Origin: Sandarakinorhabdus sp.
GTDB taxonomy: Bacteria; Pseudomonadota; Alphaproteobacteria; Sphingomonadales; Sphingomonadaceae
Direction: 5' to 3'
NCBI GenBank assembly: GCA_020692215.1
Contig: JAIMKW010000001.1
Coordinates: 186,001-250,000, forward strand
DNA: 64,000 bases
The position numbers and the translations under genes are program-made. Shown here piece after piece: positions 18,339 to 26,483 of the stretch. The notes beneath the pieces were generated by a model. That model was not told where the DNA came from. It was given only the letters and a program-made list of their open reading frames with translations, and did not search any database. Each line of letters opens with the position of its first letter. The stretch's first letter is position 1.

Positions 18339-19081
18339 CCCGTATCCAATCCCGCGCGATCCGCGCCCGCCACGGCTTACTTGGCCGGACCGGAGGGCTT
18401 TCAAAGGGTATCTATGCCAGCCTGAACGTCGGCCTGGGATCAGACGATGATCCGGCCTGCGTTGCCGGCAACCGCGCCCGCGCGCTGGCAGCCGTTGCGC
18501 CCGGCGCGCGGCTGGTGACGCTGCACCAGGTGCACAGTGCGATTGCCGTGGAAGCCGGCGATTGGCCCGATAGAGCCCGGCCCCATGCCGACGCGCTGGT
18601 CACCAACCTGCAGGGCGTGGCTCTGGGCATCCTGACGGCGGATTGCGCGCCCGTGCTGTTCGAGGACGATGTGGCGGGCGTGATCGGCGCGGCGCATGCC
18701 GGCTGGAAGGGCGCCTTTACCGGTGTTCTGGAAGCGACGCTTGCCGCGATGGAACGGTTGGGGGGCAACCGCAGCCGGATCACGGCGGCCATCGGCCCGT
18801 GCATCGCGCGCCGGTCCTATGAGGTGGACGAGGCCTTCCGCGCCCGGTTTCTGGAAGCCGATGGGCGCAATGAGGCCTTCTTCACCGGCGGCCGCCCGGG
18901 CCATGCCCAGTTCGATCTGGAAGGCTATTGTGCCGCGCGGCTTGCCGATGCCGGTGTGGGGCGTGTCGAAGCGCTGGGCGTGGACACGCGATCCGATCCG
19001 GTGCGCTATTTCAGCTACAGGCGCACGACGCTTGTGGGCGAGCCGGACTATGGCCGCCAGCTGAGCCTGATCAGCCTTTGA
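18332..19081 (+). CDS. pgeF: Peptidoglycan editing factor PgeF (multicopper polyphenol oxidase / laccase-domain, YfiH)
   Basis: A 249-residue protein with the YfiH metal-site motifs LHQVHSA, TADCAPVLFED and GAAHAGWKG (His-Cys-His). The family cleaves aberrant L-Ser-containing UDP-MurNAc precursors, keeping L-Ala at position 1 of the stem peptide, and homologues also show purine nucleosidase activity. ATG 18332 overlaps the GNAT stop by 7 bases. In many alphaproteobacteria pgeF follows lgt and the MidA-like methyltransferase directly. Here those two face the other way more than 5 kb upstream, and pgeF ends the lipid operon instead. Confidence 0.93.
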   Translation: MLTRIQSRAIRARHGLLGRTGGLSKGIYASLNVGLGSDDDPACVAGNRARALAAVAPGARLVTLHQVHSAIAVEAGDWPDRARPHADALVTNLQGVALGILTADCAPVLFEDDVAGVIGAAHAGWKGAFTGVLEATLAAMERLGGNRSRITAAIGPCIARRSYEVDEAFRARFLEADGRNEAFFTGGRPGHAQFDLEGYCAARLADAGVGRVEALGVDTRSDPVRYFSYRRTTLVGEPDYGRQLSLISL

Positions 19082-19090
19082 ATGGAACGG

Positions 19091-19115
19091 CCCCGGGGCC
19101 AAGGCCCCGGGGTTG
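19091..19115. terminator. Bidirectional terminator-like hairpin between convergent pgeF and TPR gene
   Basis: A perfect 10-bp stem, CCCCGGGGCC at 19091-19100 and GGCCCCGGGG at 19103-19112, closes on a 2-base AA (the inner pairs presumably open to give a larger loop). It is followed by TTGG rather than a long T tract. It sits in the 48-base gap between two convergent stops, the expected place for a shared terminator. The weak U tract makes it less canonical than the ones near 32.7 and 49.2 kb. Confidence 0.6.
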
Positions 19116-19129
19116 GTTCAGCCCGCTCC

Positions 19130-20284
19130 TCAGCCCTTTGTCGAGGCGTAGAGATCCCACAGGCCGGCAATATCGGAATATGGCCCGGCCGGCACCGACT
19201 TGAAGGTTGCCCGTGCCGCAGCTGTCTGCCCGGCGCGCTGCTGGGCGATGCCCTTGAACAGCGCCGCTTCGGCGGCGGTTGGCCCCTTTGCTGCCGTGGT
19301 ATAGGCAGCGATCGCCTGCGGATACTGGCCGGCACCCATATAGGCATGGCCAGCCGTCATCGCGGTCTTGGGGGCCTTGGCCTGTGCCGGCGCCTGTGCA
19401 ATGGCGGCGGCCTGCCGTTTGGCTGAGGCCTCTACCAGACGGTTGGTCATCGCGTCCCCTGCGGGCAGAACGCCGCTTTCGCTTGCGGCCTTCACCACAT
19501 CGGCTGCAACGCCCGGCTGGCCTGCCACGATGGCGATCTTGGCGAATTCCTGCACATCGGCGGCCGTCGTCAGGTTCCCGGTTTCGCGCATCAGGTGGTA
19601 GAGGCCGAGCTTGGCATCGCGCGACATCGGGGCAGACCGCATGTCCAGCAGCAGGGCGCGCCAGCGGGCCGGGGTCGGATCGACCCGGATCAGCTTCTGG
19701 ATGGTGCCGAGATAGGCTTCGCGGTTGCCCATCTTGAACTGGGCGCCGGCGAGATTCTGCAGCAGCGCCGGGTTGTTCGGGCTTCTGGCAAGCATCTGCT
19801 CGTACATCTTTGCCGCTTCGGCCGGCTTGCCCTGCATGAGATAGGATTGGGCGATGATCGTCGACTGGCCCGATTTGCGGGCGGCAGCGATCGCCTTGTC
19901 ATACTGGCGGGCCTGATAATAGAGCGGCGCGAGCTGGCTTGCAGGTGCACCGATCCGCTCGAGTTCAGAGGCGGCTTGCGCATATTGCCCGCTGCGGGTG
20001 TAGACGAAGGCTGCCATCTGGGCGACCTTGGTGCGCTCGTTCTGGGTCTTGGCGGCCTGACGGGCCTGGTTCACGAAATTGAGGGCGGCTGCATTGTTGC
20101 CGGCGCGCGCTGCGGCAGACGCCTGCTGCAGCGGCTTGCCGACTGCGGGCGAAAGCGCCTGGGCACTGGCTGCCCCCGAGAAAACGGCAAGGACCGAAAC
20201 GCCCGCGCCCGAAACGCCCGCAAGCGGAACAGCGGCGGCCACAGCCAGGGACAGAGCGAGCGCAGAGCGCGAAAAGAGCTTCAT
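19130..20284 (-). CDS. Secreted tetratricopeptide-repeat protein
   Basis: A 384-residue protein with a long Ala/Val-rich signal peptide (residues ~1-41, ending GAASAQA). It is then almost entirely helical, with several degenerate TPRs: NNAAALNFVNQARQAAKT, QLAPLYYQARQYDKAIAAAR, KPAEAAKMYEQMLARSPNNP, and a last pair after a low-complexity linker (AIAQAPAQAKAPKTA). No catalytic motif is visible, so it is probably a periplasmic scaffold. ATG 20284 fits the signal peptide. It is divergent from the fatty-acid synthesis genes across 236 bases. Confidence 0.88.
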   Translation of the reverse strand: MKLFSRSALALSLAVAAAVPLAGVSGAGVSVLAVFSGAASAQALSPAVGKPLQQASAAARAGNNAAALNFVNQARQAAKTQNERTKVAQMAAFVYTRSGQYAQAASELERIGAPASQLAPLYYQARQYDKAIAAARKSGQSTIIAQSYLMQGKPAEAAKMYEQMLARSPNNPALLQNLAGAQFKMGNREAYLGTIQKLIRVDPTPARWRALLLDMRSAPMSRDAKLGLYHLMRETGNLTTAADVQEFAKIAIVAGQPGVAADVVKAASESGVLPAGDAMTNRLVEASAKRQAAAIAQAPAQAKAPKTAMTAGHAYMGAGQYPQAIAAYTTAAKGPTAAEAALFKGIAQQRAGQTAAARATFKSVPAGPYSDIAGLWDLYASTKG

Positions 20285-20457
20285 TGACGACCTTTCATTC
20301 GTGCGGGGAGGCACAGACCAAGCCTGTACCAGCACAAAGCTGGCATAAGGCTGAATGACCGGAAGCCCCCTCCCAGGTGGGATCGAGTCATAATCAAACC
20401 TGTTCAGCATTGGAAGCGCACTATTGTGAGGCCCGGCTTGGGGCACGACCATCGGTT

Positions 20458-20486
20458 TTGACAGCACGACACGATGCGCTATCGGC
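20458..20486 (+). promoter_or_regulatory. Candidate sigma-70-type promoter for fabD-fabG-acpP
   Basis: TTGACA at 20458-20463 matches the -35 consensus exactly. About 16 bases later TATCGG (20480-20485) is a weak -10. It lies 35 bases before the GTG of fabD in the divergent 236-base gap (20285-20520), where no other gene could be recognised. The -10 is poor, so this stays a candidate. Confidence 0.4.
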
Positions 20487-20520
20487 AACGCCCAACGATA
20501 ACAAAGTGAGCAGGACAGCA

Positions 20521-21459
20521 GTGGCTACAGCTTTCATCTTTCCCGGCCAGGGCAGCCAGGCCATCGGCATGGGCCGCGCACTGGCTGCGGCAAGCCCCGC
20601 GGCGCGCGCGGTCTTTGAAGAAGTCGATGAGGCCATCGGCCAGCATCTTTCCCGGCTGATGTTCGATGGCCCGGAAGCGGAGCTGACCCTGACAGCCAAT
20701 GCCCAGCCCGCCATCATGGCCGCAAGCCTTGCCGCGCTTGCCGTGCTGGAATGCGATGGCGGCTTTCGGCTTTCGGAAAAGGCCGGCCTTGTTGCGGGCC
20801 ACAGCCTTGGCGAATATTCCGCGCTGGCGGCCGCTGGCGTTTTCTCCCTTGCCGATACGGCCCGTCTGCTGCGCTTGCGCGGCGATGCGATGCAGGCCGC
20901 GGTTCCGCCGGGCGACGGCGCTATGGCGGCGATCCTCGGGCTTGATGCCGAAGCGGTCGCGCATGCGGTGGCACAGGCAGCGCAAGGCGAAATCTGCGCG
21001 AGCGCCAACGACAATGCGCCGGGGCAGGTGGTGATATCCGGTCACCGCGCCGCGGTCGAACGCGCGATCGAACTGGCAAAGGCGGCCGGTGCAAGGCGGG
21101 CGATGCTGCTGAATGTATCGGCCCCCTTCCACTGTGCGTTGATGGCGCCTGCGGCAACGGCCATGGCCGGCGCGCTCGCCAACACCGAAATGCAGGCCCC
21201 GCTCGTGCCGCTTGTCGCCAATGTGACAGCCGCACCCGTGACCGACACGGCCGACATCCGCCGCCTGCTGGTGGAGCAGGTGACAGCCACGGTGCGCTGG
21301 CGGGAATCGGTGGAGGCCATGGCGGCGGCGGGCACGACCCACATGGTGGAATGCGGCGCAAGGGTGCTGGGCCCGATGATCAAGCGCATCACGCCCGATG
21401 TCCACTGCATCTCCATCACCGGCCCCGAGGATATCGAGGCCGTTCTCAAGCTTTTGTAG
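20521..21459 (+). CDS. fabD: Malonyl-CoA:ACP transacylase FabD
   Basis: A 312-residue protein. FIFPGQGSQAIGMG opens the fold. The nucleophile S95 is in VAGHSLGEYS, malonate-binding Arg is in LLRLRGDAM (R120), and catalytic H204 is in APFHCALM. It loads malonyl groups onto AcpP for type II fatty acid synthesis. GTG 20521 is chosen as start because the conserved ATAFIFPGQG begins immediately after it and AGCAGGA precedes it; the frame stays open upstream without conserved sequence. First gene of a fab operon with fabG 12 bases downstream. Confidence 0.96.
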   Translation: MATAFIFPGQGSQAIGMGRALAAASPAARAVFEEVDEAIGQHLSRLMFDGPEAELTLTANAQPAIMAASLAALAVLECDGGFRLSEKAGLVAGHSLGEYSALAAAGVFSLADTARLLRLRGDAMQAAVPPGDGAMAAILGLDAEAVAHAVAQAAQGEICASANDNAPGQVVISGHRAAVERAIELAKAAGARRAMLLNVSAPFHCALMAPAATAMAGALANTEMQAPLVPLVANVTAAPVTDTADIRRLLVEQVTATVRWRESVEAMAAAGTTHMVECGARVLGPMIKRITPDVHCISITGPEDIEAVLKLL

Positions 21460-21471
21460 GAAAGACGCAGG

Positions 21472-22206
21472 ATGTTCGATCTCAGCGGAAAGACAGCCCT
21501 TGTAACGGGCGCCAGCGGCGGAATCGGCGGCGCGATTGCGCGGGCGCTGGCGGCGCAGGGCGCAAAGCTGGCCCTTTCGGGCACTCGCGCCGAAGCGCTG
21601 GAAGCGGTGGCGGCCGAAATCGGCGGCGCGGCCGTTCTGCCGTGCCGGCTGGATGAGCCCACCGAGGTGGAGGCGCTGGTGCCGGCCGCCGTCGAAGCGC
21701 TGGGCGGGCTCGATATTCTGGTGAACAATGCCGGCATCACCCGCGACGGGCTGGCGATGCGGATGAAGGACGATGACTGGAACGCCGTGTTGCGCGTGAA
21801 CCTGGAGGCGGCTTTCCGCCTGTCGCGTGCTGCCATGCGGCCGATGATGAAGGCGCGGCACGGCCGGATCATTTCCATCAGTTCGGTGGTGGGGTCCATC
21901 GGCAACCCCGGGCAGGCCAATTATTCCGCCGCCAAGGCCGGGCTGGAGGGGATGACCCGGGCGCTTGCCGCCGAAGTCGCTTCGCGCGGGGTAACCGTGA
22001 ACTGTGTTGCGCCGGGCTTCATCCGCTCGGCGATGACAGATGCGCTGAACACGGCGCAGCAGACGGCAATGTACGACCGGATTCCGGCCGGGCGCTTTGG
22101 CGAGGGGGCCGATGTTGCCGCCGCCGTGGTGTGGCTTGCCAGCAGCGAGGGCGGCTATGTGACCGGCCAGGCGATCCATGTGAACGGCGGGATGTTCATG
22201 GCCTGA
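21472..22206 (+). CDS. fabG: 3-oxoacyl-[ACP] reductase FabG
   Basis: A 244-residue short-chain dehydrogenase. It has the NADPH loop TGASGGIGG (residues 12-20), NNAGIT (85-90), and catalytic tetrad N110, S138, Y151 and K155 (YSAAK). RDGLAMRM after NNAGIT and the ending VTGQAIHVNGGMFMA are typical of FabG proper. It reduces beta-ketoacyl-ACP in the elongation cycle. The start ATG 21472 lies 12 bases after fabD. Confidence 0.96.
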   Translation: MFDLSGKTALVTGASGGIGGAIARALAAQGAKLALSGTRAEALEAVAAEIGGAAVLPCRLDEPTEVEALVPAAVEALGGLDILVNNAGITRDGLAMRMKDDDWNAVLRVNLEAAFRLSRAAMRPMMKARHGRIISISSVVGSIGNPGQANYSAAKAGLEGMTRALAAEVASRGVTVNCVAPGFIRSAMTDALNTAQQTAMYDRIPAGRFGEGADVAAAVVWLASSEGGYVTGQAIHVNGGMFMA

Positions 22207-22353
22207 GGGCGGCCCGGCCTTGCCCGGAGTTGCGAGGCTTCCGGCCCCGTCCGAGAGCCGGCGCGCAACCCTTCGCTTGCAAGGCTGCAGCGCGAACGCT
22301 ATCGCGAAGTGGCAATCAAACGGGGCCGGTTCCCGGAACGAAGGGGTTATGGA

Positions 22354-22590
22354 ATGAGCGACGTCGCAGACCGTGTGAAGAAGATCGTTGTCGAGCACCT
22401 GGGCGTCGAGGCCGAGAAGGTGACCGAGGAAGCAAGCTTCATCGATGACCTCGGGGCCGACAGCCTTGATACCGTCGAGCTGGTGATGGCGTTCGAAGAC
22501 GAATTCGGCGTGGAAATTCCGGATGACGCTGCCGAGAAGATCCTGACCGTTAAGGACGCGATCGCGTTTATCAACGCCAACGGAAAGTAA
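22354..22590 (+). CDS. acpP: Acyl carrier protein AcpP
   Basis: A 78-residue acidic four-helix protein. The phosphopantetheine attachment serine is S37 in [13 protein letters not shown]. Length, acidity and context (between fabG and fabF) identify the housekeeping ACP. ATG 22354 ([10 protein letters not shown]) is the conventional start; an upstream in-frame ATG would add 15 non-conserved, basic residues. A 147-base gap separates it from fabG, so it may have its own promoter, as expected for one of the most abundant cell proteins. Confidence 0.97.
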   Translation: MSDVADRVKKIVVEHLGVEAEKVTEEASFIDDLGADSLDTVELVMAFEDEFGVEIPDDAAEKILTVKDAIAFINANGK

Positions 22591-22630
22591 CGCCTGTCCC
22601 GCCATGGGCGGGGCCGGTGCACCAGTCACG

Positions 22631-22659
22631 CGGCTCCGCGGCCCATGGCCCCGGAGCCG
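22631..22659 (+). terminator. Strong hairpin between acpP and fabF, probable attenuator or mRNA 3'-end stabiliser
   Basis: CGGCTCCG (22631-22638) pairs with CGGAGCCG (22652-22659), and inside it GGCC (22640-22643) pairs with GGCC (22647-22650) around a 3-base loop. This makes a near-continuous 12-bp stem in the 146-base acpP-fabF gap. No long T run follows, so it may cause partial termination or protect the acpP message, letting acpP outnumber fabF. The role is inference. Confidence 0.45.
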
Positions 22660-22736
22660 TTGCTGTATCCGGGTTGTTGCTGCTTCCGGGCTGTGAGCAG
22701 CCGGGATAGCCTGAGAGAGAGTGGGAGGAGAGGCGC

Positions 22737-23984
22737 ATGCGCCGTGTTGTCGTAACCGGGTTGGGGCTTGTGACGCCGCTGGGGGCCAGTGTCGAGCAGA
22801 CGTGGCAAAGGTTGATCGCAGGCCAGTCGGGTGCCGCCGCGATCACCCGCTTCGATGCGTCGGACTATGTCTGCCGCATCGCGTGCGAAGTGAAGCCCGA
22901 CGATTTCGACCCTGATCTGAGGGTCGATCACAAGGTTCAGCGCCAGGTCGATCCTTTCATCATCTATGGCATCGATGCCGCGAGCCAGGCGCTGGAAGAT
23001 GCCGGCCTGACGGACATGAGCGAGGCCGAGCGGCTGCGCGCCGGCACCATGATCGGATCGGGGATCGGCGGCCTTCCGGGCATCGCCAGCGAATCGATCG
23101 TGCTGCATGAACGCGGGCCGCGCCGGGTCAGCCCGCATTTCGTGCACGGGCGGCTGATCAACCTGGTGTCGGGCCAGGTTTCCATCAAATATGGCCTGAT
23201 GGGCCCCAATCATGCGGTCGTCACAGCCTGTTCCACCGGTGCGCATGCCATTGGCGATGCCGCCCGCCTGATCCAGTGGGGCGATGCCGATGTGATGGTG
23301 GCGGGTGGTTCGGAAGGCGCGATCTGCCCGTTGGGCATCGCCGGCTTTGCCCAGGCGCGCGCGCTGAGCACCGATTTCAACGACGAGCCGACACGCGCCA
23401 GCCGCCCGTGGGACAAGCGCCGCGACGGCTTCGTGATGGGCGAAGGCGCGGGCATCGTGGTGCTGGAAGCGCTCGAGCACGCGCAAGCGCGTGGCGCGAA
23501 AATCTATGGCGAAGTGGTCGGCTATGGCCTGACGGGCGATGCCCATCATGTCACCGCGCCGCATCCCGAAGGCTCGGGCGCCTACAGGTCGATGGAGATG
23601 GCGCTGAAGCGGGCCGGTATGGCCGCAGCCGACATCGACTATGTGAACGCCCACGGCACATCGACGCCCATGGGCGACGAGCTGGAGCTGGGCGCCATCA
23701 AGCGCCTGTTTGGCAGCGCGGTTTCCGGGCTTTCGATGAGCTCCACCAAATCCGCCATCGGCCACCTGCTGGGCGGCGCGGGCGCGGTGGAGAGCATTTT
23801 CTGCCTGCTTGCCATGCGCGACGGGATCGTTCCGCCGACGCTGAACCTCGAGGATCCGTGCGATGCCGCCGTGGGGATGGACCTTGTGCCCCTGAAGGCG
23901 AAGGAGCGGCGGGTGGACGCGGTTCTGAACAACAGCTTTGGCTTTGGTGGAACCAACGCGACCCTCATCATGCGCCGGTTCTGA
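22737..23984 (+). CDS. fabF: 3-oxoacyl-[ACP] synthase II (KAS II) FabF
   Basis: A 415-residue condensing enzyme. The Cys-His-His triad is intact: C165 in VVTACSTGAHAIG, H306 in NAHGTSTPMGD, and H343 in TKSAIGHLLGGAGA. The Cys-His-His (not Cys-His-Asn) set and the acidic gatekeeper loop identify a FabF/FabB-class elongating synthase. It extends acyl-ACP with malonyl-ACP. A GGGAGGAG ribosome site precedes ATG 22737. It is followed after 4 bases by mltG, a common pairing. Confidence 0.96.
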   Translation: MRRVVVTGLGLVTPLGASVEQTWQRLIAGQSGAAAITRFDASDYVCRIACEVKPDDFDPDLRVDHKVQRQVDPFIIYGIDAASQALEDAGLTDMSEAERLRAGTMIGSGIGGLPGIASESIVLHERGPRRVSPHFVHGRLINLVSGQVSIKYGLMGPNHAVVTACSTGAHAIGDAARLIQWGDADVMVAGGSEGAICPLGIAGFAQARALSTDFNDEPTRASRPWDKRRDGFVMGEGAGIVVLEALEHAQARGAKIYGEVVGYGLTGDAHHVTAPHPEGSGAYRSMEMALKRAGMAAADIDYVNAHGTSTPMGDELELGAIKRLFGSAVSGLSMSSTKSAIGHLLGGAGAVESIFCLLAMRDGIVPPTLNLEDPCDAAVGMDLVPLKAKERRVDAVLNNSFGFGGTNATLIMRRF

Positions 23985-23988
23985 AGGG

Positions 23989-24990
23989 GTGACACAGGCG
24001 GCGAGAGTGGCTGGCCAGCCGCGCTGGGTGGTTTGGGGCGCCGTGCTGGCGCTGGGCGCCCTTGTTGCGATGTCGGTGTGGACCGCCACCATCTGGCACC
24101 GTGCGCCGGTGCCCGGCAGCCCGACGGTGGAAGTGACCATTCCGCGCGGCACGACGCTTGCCGGCGTTGCAAGGGCTCTCGAGCAGGCGGGCGTGATCGA
24201 GGATGCGCTTTCGTTCGAGATTGCCGCCCGCCTGTTCGGCGCCGACCGGCCGGTGCAGAGTGGCACCTATGAATTCACCCGCGGCGATGGCTGGGGCGCA
24301 GTGCTGGCCAAGCTGCAGAAGGGCGATGTCGTCACCCTGTTCCTTACCATCCCCGAGGGCCTGCCCGGTATCATGGTGCACGAGCGGCTGATGGCCGCCG
24401 AACGGCTGACCGGAGACGTTGCCGTGCCGGCCGAGGGCAGCGTGCTTCCCGCCACCTGGCCGATGCGGCCGGGGGAAGCGCGCAGCGATGTTCTCGCCCG
24501 GATGAAGGCGGGCATGGACAAGACGCTGGACGAGCTGTGGCCTACAAAAAGCCCCGACTCGGTTGTGAAGACGCGGGAGGAGGCGATCATCCTCGCCTCC
24601 ATCGTGGAGAAGGAAACATCGAAGCCCGACGAGCATCGCCGTGTGGCCGGGCTCTACACCAACCGGCTGAAGGCGGGCATGAAGCTGGAGGCTGATCCGA
24701 CGGTGATATATGCTGTCACCAAGGGCAAGCCGCTGGGCCGCCGCATTCGCCAATCGGAGCTGCGCGCCGATACCGGCTACAACACCTATGCCAGGGCCGG
24801 GCTGCCGGTTGGCCCCATCACCAACCCCGGCCGCGCCAGCATCGTTGCAGTGCTGGATCCTGAGCCGCATGATTATCTGTTCATGGTGGCCGACGGCACG
24901 GGCGGGCATGTTTTTTCCCGCACCTATGCCGAGCATCAGGCCGCTGTTGCCAAATGGTATGCCCTGCGCCGCGAAAAGGGCGAGATGTAG
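23989..24990 (+). CDS. mltG: Endolytic murein transglycosylase MltG
   Basis: A 333-residue protein with one N-terminal membrane anchor (residues ~13-36, WVVWGAVLALGALVAMSVW), a LysM-like segment and the YceG/MltG domain. The catalytic Glu is E207 in ILASIVEKET; ADPTVIYAV and YNTYARAGLPVGPITNPG are signature stretches. It cleaves nascent glycan strands and so sets their length. GTG 23989 lies 4 bases after the fabF stop, with GAAGGGG in the overlap. The usual LFPDTY motif reads VLPATW here, a modest deviation. Confidence 0.93.
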   Translation: MTQAARVAGQPRWVVWGAVLALGALVAMSVWTATIWHRAPVPGSPTVEVTIPRGTTLAGVARALEQAGVIEDALSFEIAARLFGADRPVQSGTYEFTRGDGWGAVLAKLQKGDVVTLFLTIPEGLPGIMVHERLMAAERLTGDVAVPAEGSVLPATWPMRPGEARSDVLARMKAGMDKTLDELWPTKSPDSVVKTREEAIILASIVEKETSKPDEHRRVAGLYTNRLKAGMKLEADPTVIYAVTKGKPLGRRIRQSELRADTGYNTYARAGLPVGPITNPGRASIVAVLDPEPHDYLFMVADGTGGHVFSRTYAEHQAAVAKWYALRREKGEM

Positions 24991-25053
24991 CCGCGGCCGC
25001 GCCATCTCGCCTGCTTGACCACCACGGCACCCCCGGCCTAACGCCGCAAGCCT

Positions 25054-26478
25054 ATGACTGCATCGCCCATGACCGCACCGCGCACCCTTTACGACAAGAT
25101 CTGGGACGATCATGTCGTCGCCAGCCGCGATGACGGCACCAGCCTGATCTTCATCGACCGGCACCTTATCCATGAAGTGACGACGCCGCAGGCCTTTGCC
25201 GCCCTGAAGGCTGCCGGCCGCCGGCTGCGCCGGCCCGACCTCACCTTGGCCGTGCCAGATCACAATGTGCCCACCACCGATCGTCGCCTGCCCATCCTCG
25301 ATCCGGAGTCGGCGGCCCAGCTTGATGCGCTGAAGGCCAATTGCGCCGAATTCGGGGTGGAATATCTGGAAATCGATGCGCCCGAACAGGGTATCGTGCA
25401 TGTCATCGGCCCGGAACAGGGCTTCACGCTGCCGGGCCTCACCATCGTGTGCGGCGACAGCCACACCAGCACCCACGGCGCGTTCGGCGCGCTCGCCTTC
25501 GGCATCGGCACCAGTGAGGTCGAACATGTGTTCGCCACCCAGACCTTGCTGCTGCAGAAAAGCCGCAACCTTGCGGTGACAGTGACGGGAAGCCTCGGCT
25601 TTTCGGTAACCGCCAAGGATGTCGCGCTCGCCATCATCGGCGCGATCGGGACAGCCGGCGCGACCGGGTCGGTGATCGAATTCCGGGGCCCTGCGATCAC
25701 GGCGCTGAGCATGGAAGGGCGCATGACGCTGTGCAACATGGCGATCGAGGCCGGCGGCCGCGCTGGCCTTGTCGCGCCCGATGAAAAGACTTTCGCCTAT
25801 GTCGCCGGCCGGCCGCGTGCGCCAAAGGGCGCCGAGCTTGAACGGGCGCTGGCCTGGTGGCGGCAGCTTCCGTCCGATCCGGGCGCCCGGTTCGACCGGG
25901 AGGTGGTGATCGACGGCACGGCCATTGCGCCGCTGGTCACCTGGGGCACCAGCCCCGAGGATGTGGTTGCCATCACCGGCGAAGTGCCCGCGCCTGAAAG
26001 CTTTGCCGATGCGGGGAAACGCGCGGCGGTGGAAAAGTCGCTCGCCTATATGGGGCTGACGCCCGGTACCCGGATCGAGGACATTGCGGTGGAGAATATC
26101 TTCATCGGCAGCTGCACCAACAGCCGGATCGAGGATCTGCGCGCCGCCGCTGCTGTCGTGAAGGGCCGCGCGGTGGCTGCGAATGTGCGGCAGGCGCTGG
26201 TGGTTCCGGGCTCCGGGCTGGTGAAGCGGCAGGCCGAGGCCGAGGGGCTGGACCGCATCTTCATCGAAGCCGGCTTTGAATGGCGCGAACCGGGCTGTTC
26301 GATGTGCCTTGGCATGAATCCCGACAAGGTGCCTTCGGGCGAGCGCTGCGCCTCCACCTCGAACCGCAACTTCGTGGGCCGGCAGGGCCCCGGCGCGCGG
26401 ACCCATCTGATGTCGCCAGCGATGGCCGCGGCGGCCGCCATCACCGGGCGGCTGACCGACGTGCGGCACCTCGTTTGA
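25054..26478 (+). CDS. leuC: 3-isopropylmalate dehydratase large subunit LeuC
   Basis: A 474-residue aconitase-superfamily protein. The [4Fe-4S] cysteines are visible in [12 protein letters not shown] and [31 protein letters not shown] and [10 protein letters not shown] are LeuC signatures. With LeuD it isomerises 2- and 3-isopropylmalate in leucine synthesis. ATG 25054 and ATG 25069 are both plausible starts and no clear ribosome site separates them. The partner leuD, which often follows directly, is not in this window; the next gene is an ABC ATPase starting 5 bases later. Confidence 0.94.
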   Translation: MTASPMTAPRTLYDKIWDDHVVASRDDGTSLIFIDRHLIHEVTTPQAFAALKAAGRRLRRPDLTLAVPDHNVPTTDRRLPILDPESAAQLDALKANCAEFGVEYLEIDAPEQGIVHVIGPEQGFTLPGLTIVCGDSHTSTHGAFGALAFGIGTSEVEHVFATQTLLLQKSRNLAVTVTGSLGFSVTAKDVALAIIGAIGTAGATGSVIEFRGPAITALSMEGRMTLCNMAIEAGGRAGLVAPDEKTFAYVAGRPRAPKGAELERALAWWRQLPSDPGARFDREVVIDGTAIAPLVTWGTSPEDVVAITGEVPAPESFADAGKRAAVEKSLAYMGLTPGTRIEDIAVENIFIGSCTNSRIEDLRAAAAVVKGRAVAANVRQALVVPGSGLVKRQAEAEGLDRIFIEAGFEWREPGCSMCLGMNPDKVPSGERCASTSNRNFVGRQGPGARTHLMSPAMAAAAAITGRLTDVRHLV

Positions 26479-26483
26479 ACCAG

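Noticed and set aside
19595..20287. 230-codon plus-strand open frame opposite the TPR gene
   Set aside because: It is antisense to a gene with signal peptide and repeats; its own product is Arg/Gly-rich with no motifs.
20285..20520. A tRNA or small RNA gene in the largest intergenic gap
   Set aside because: No cloverleaf-compatible arms or GTTCRA-type T loop can be read; the gap looks like a divergent promoter region.
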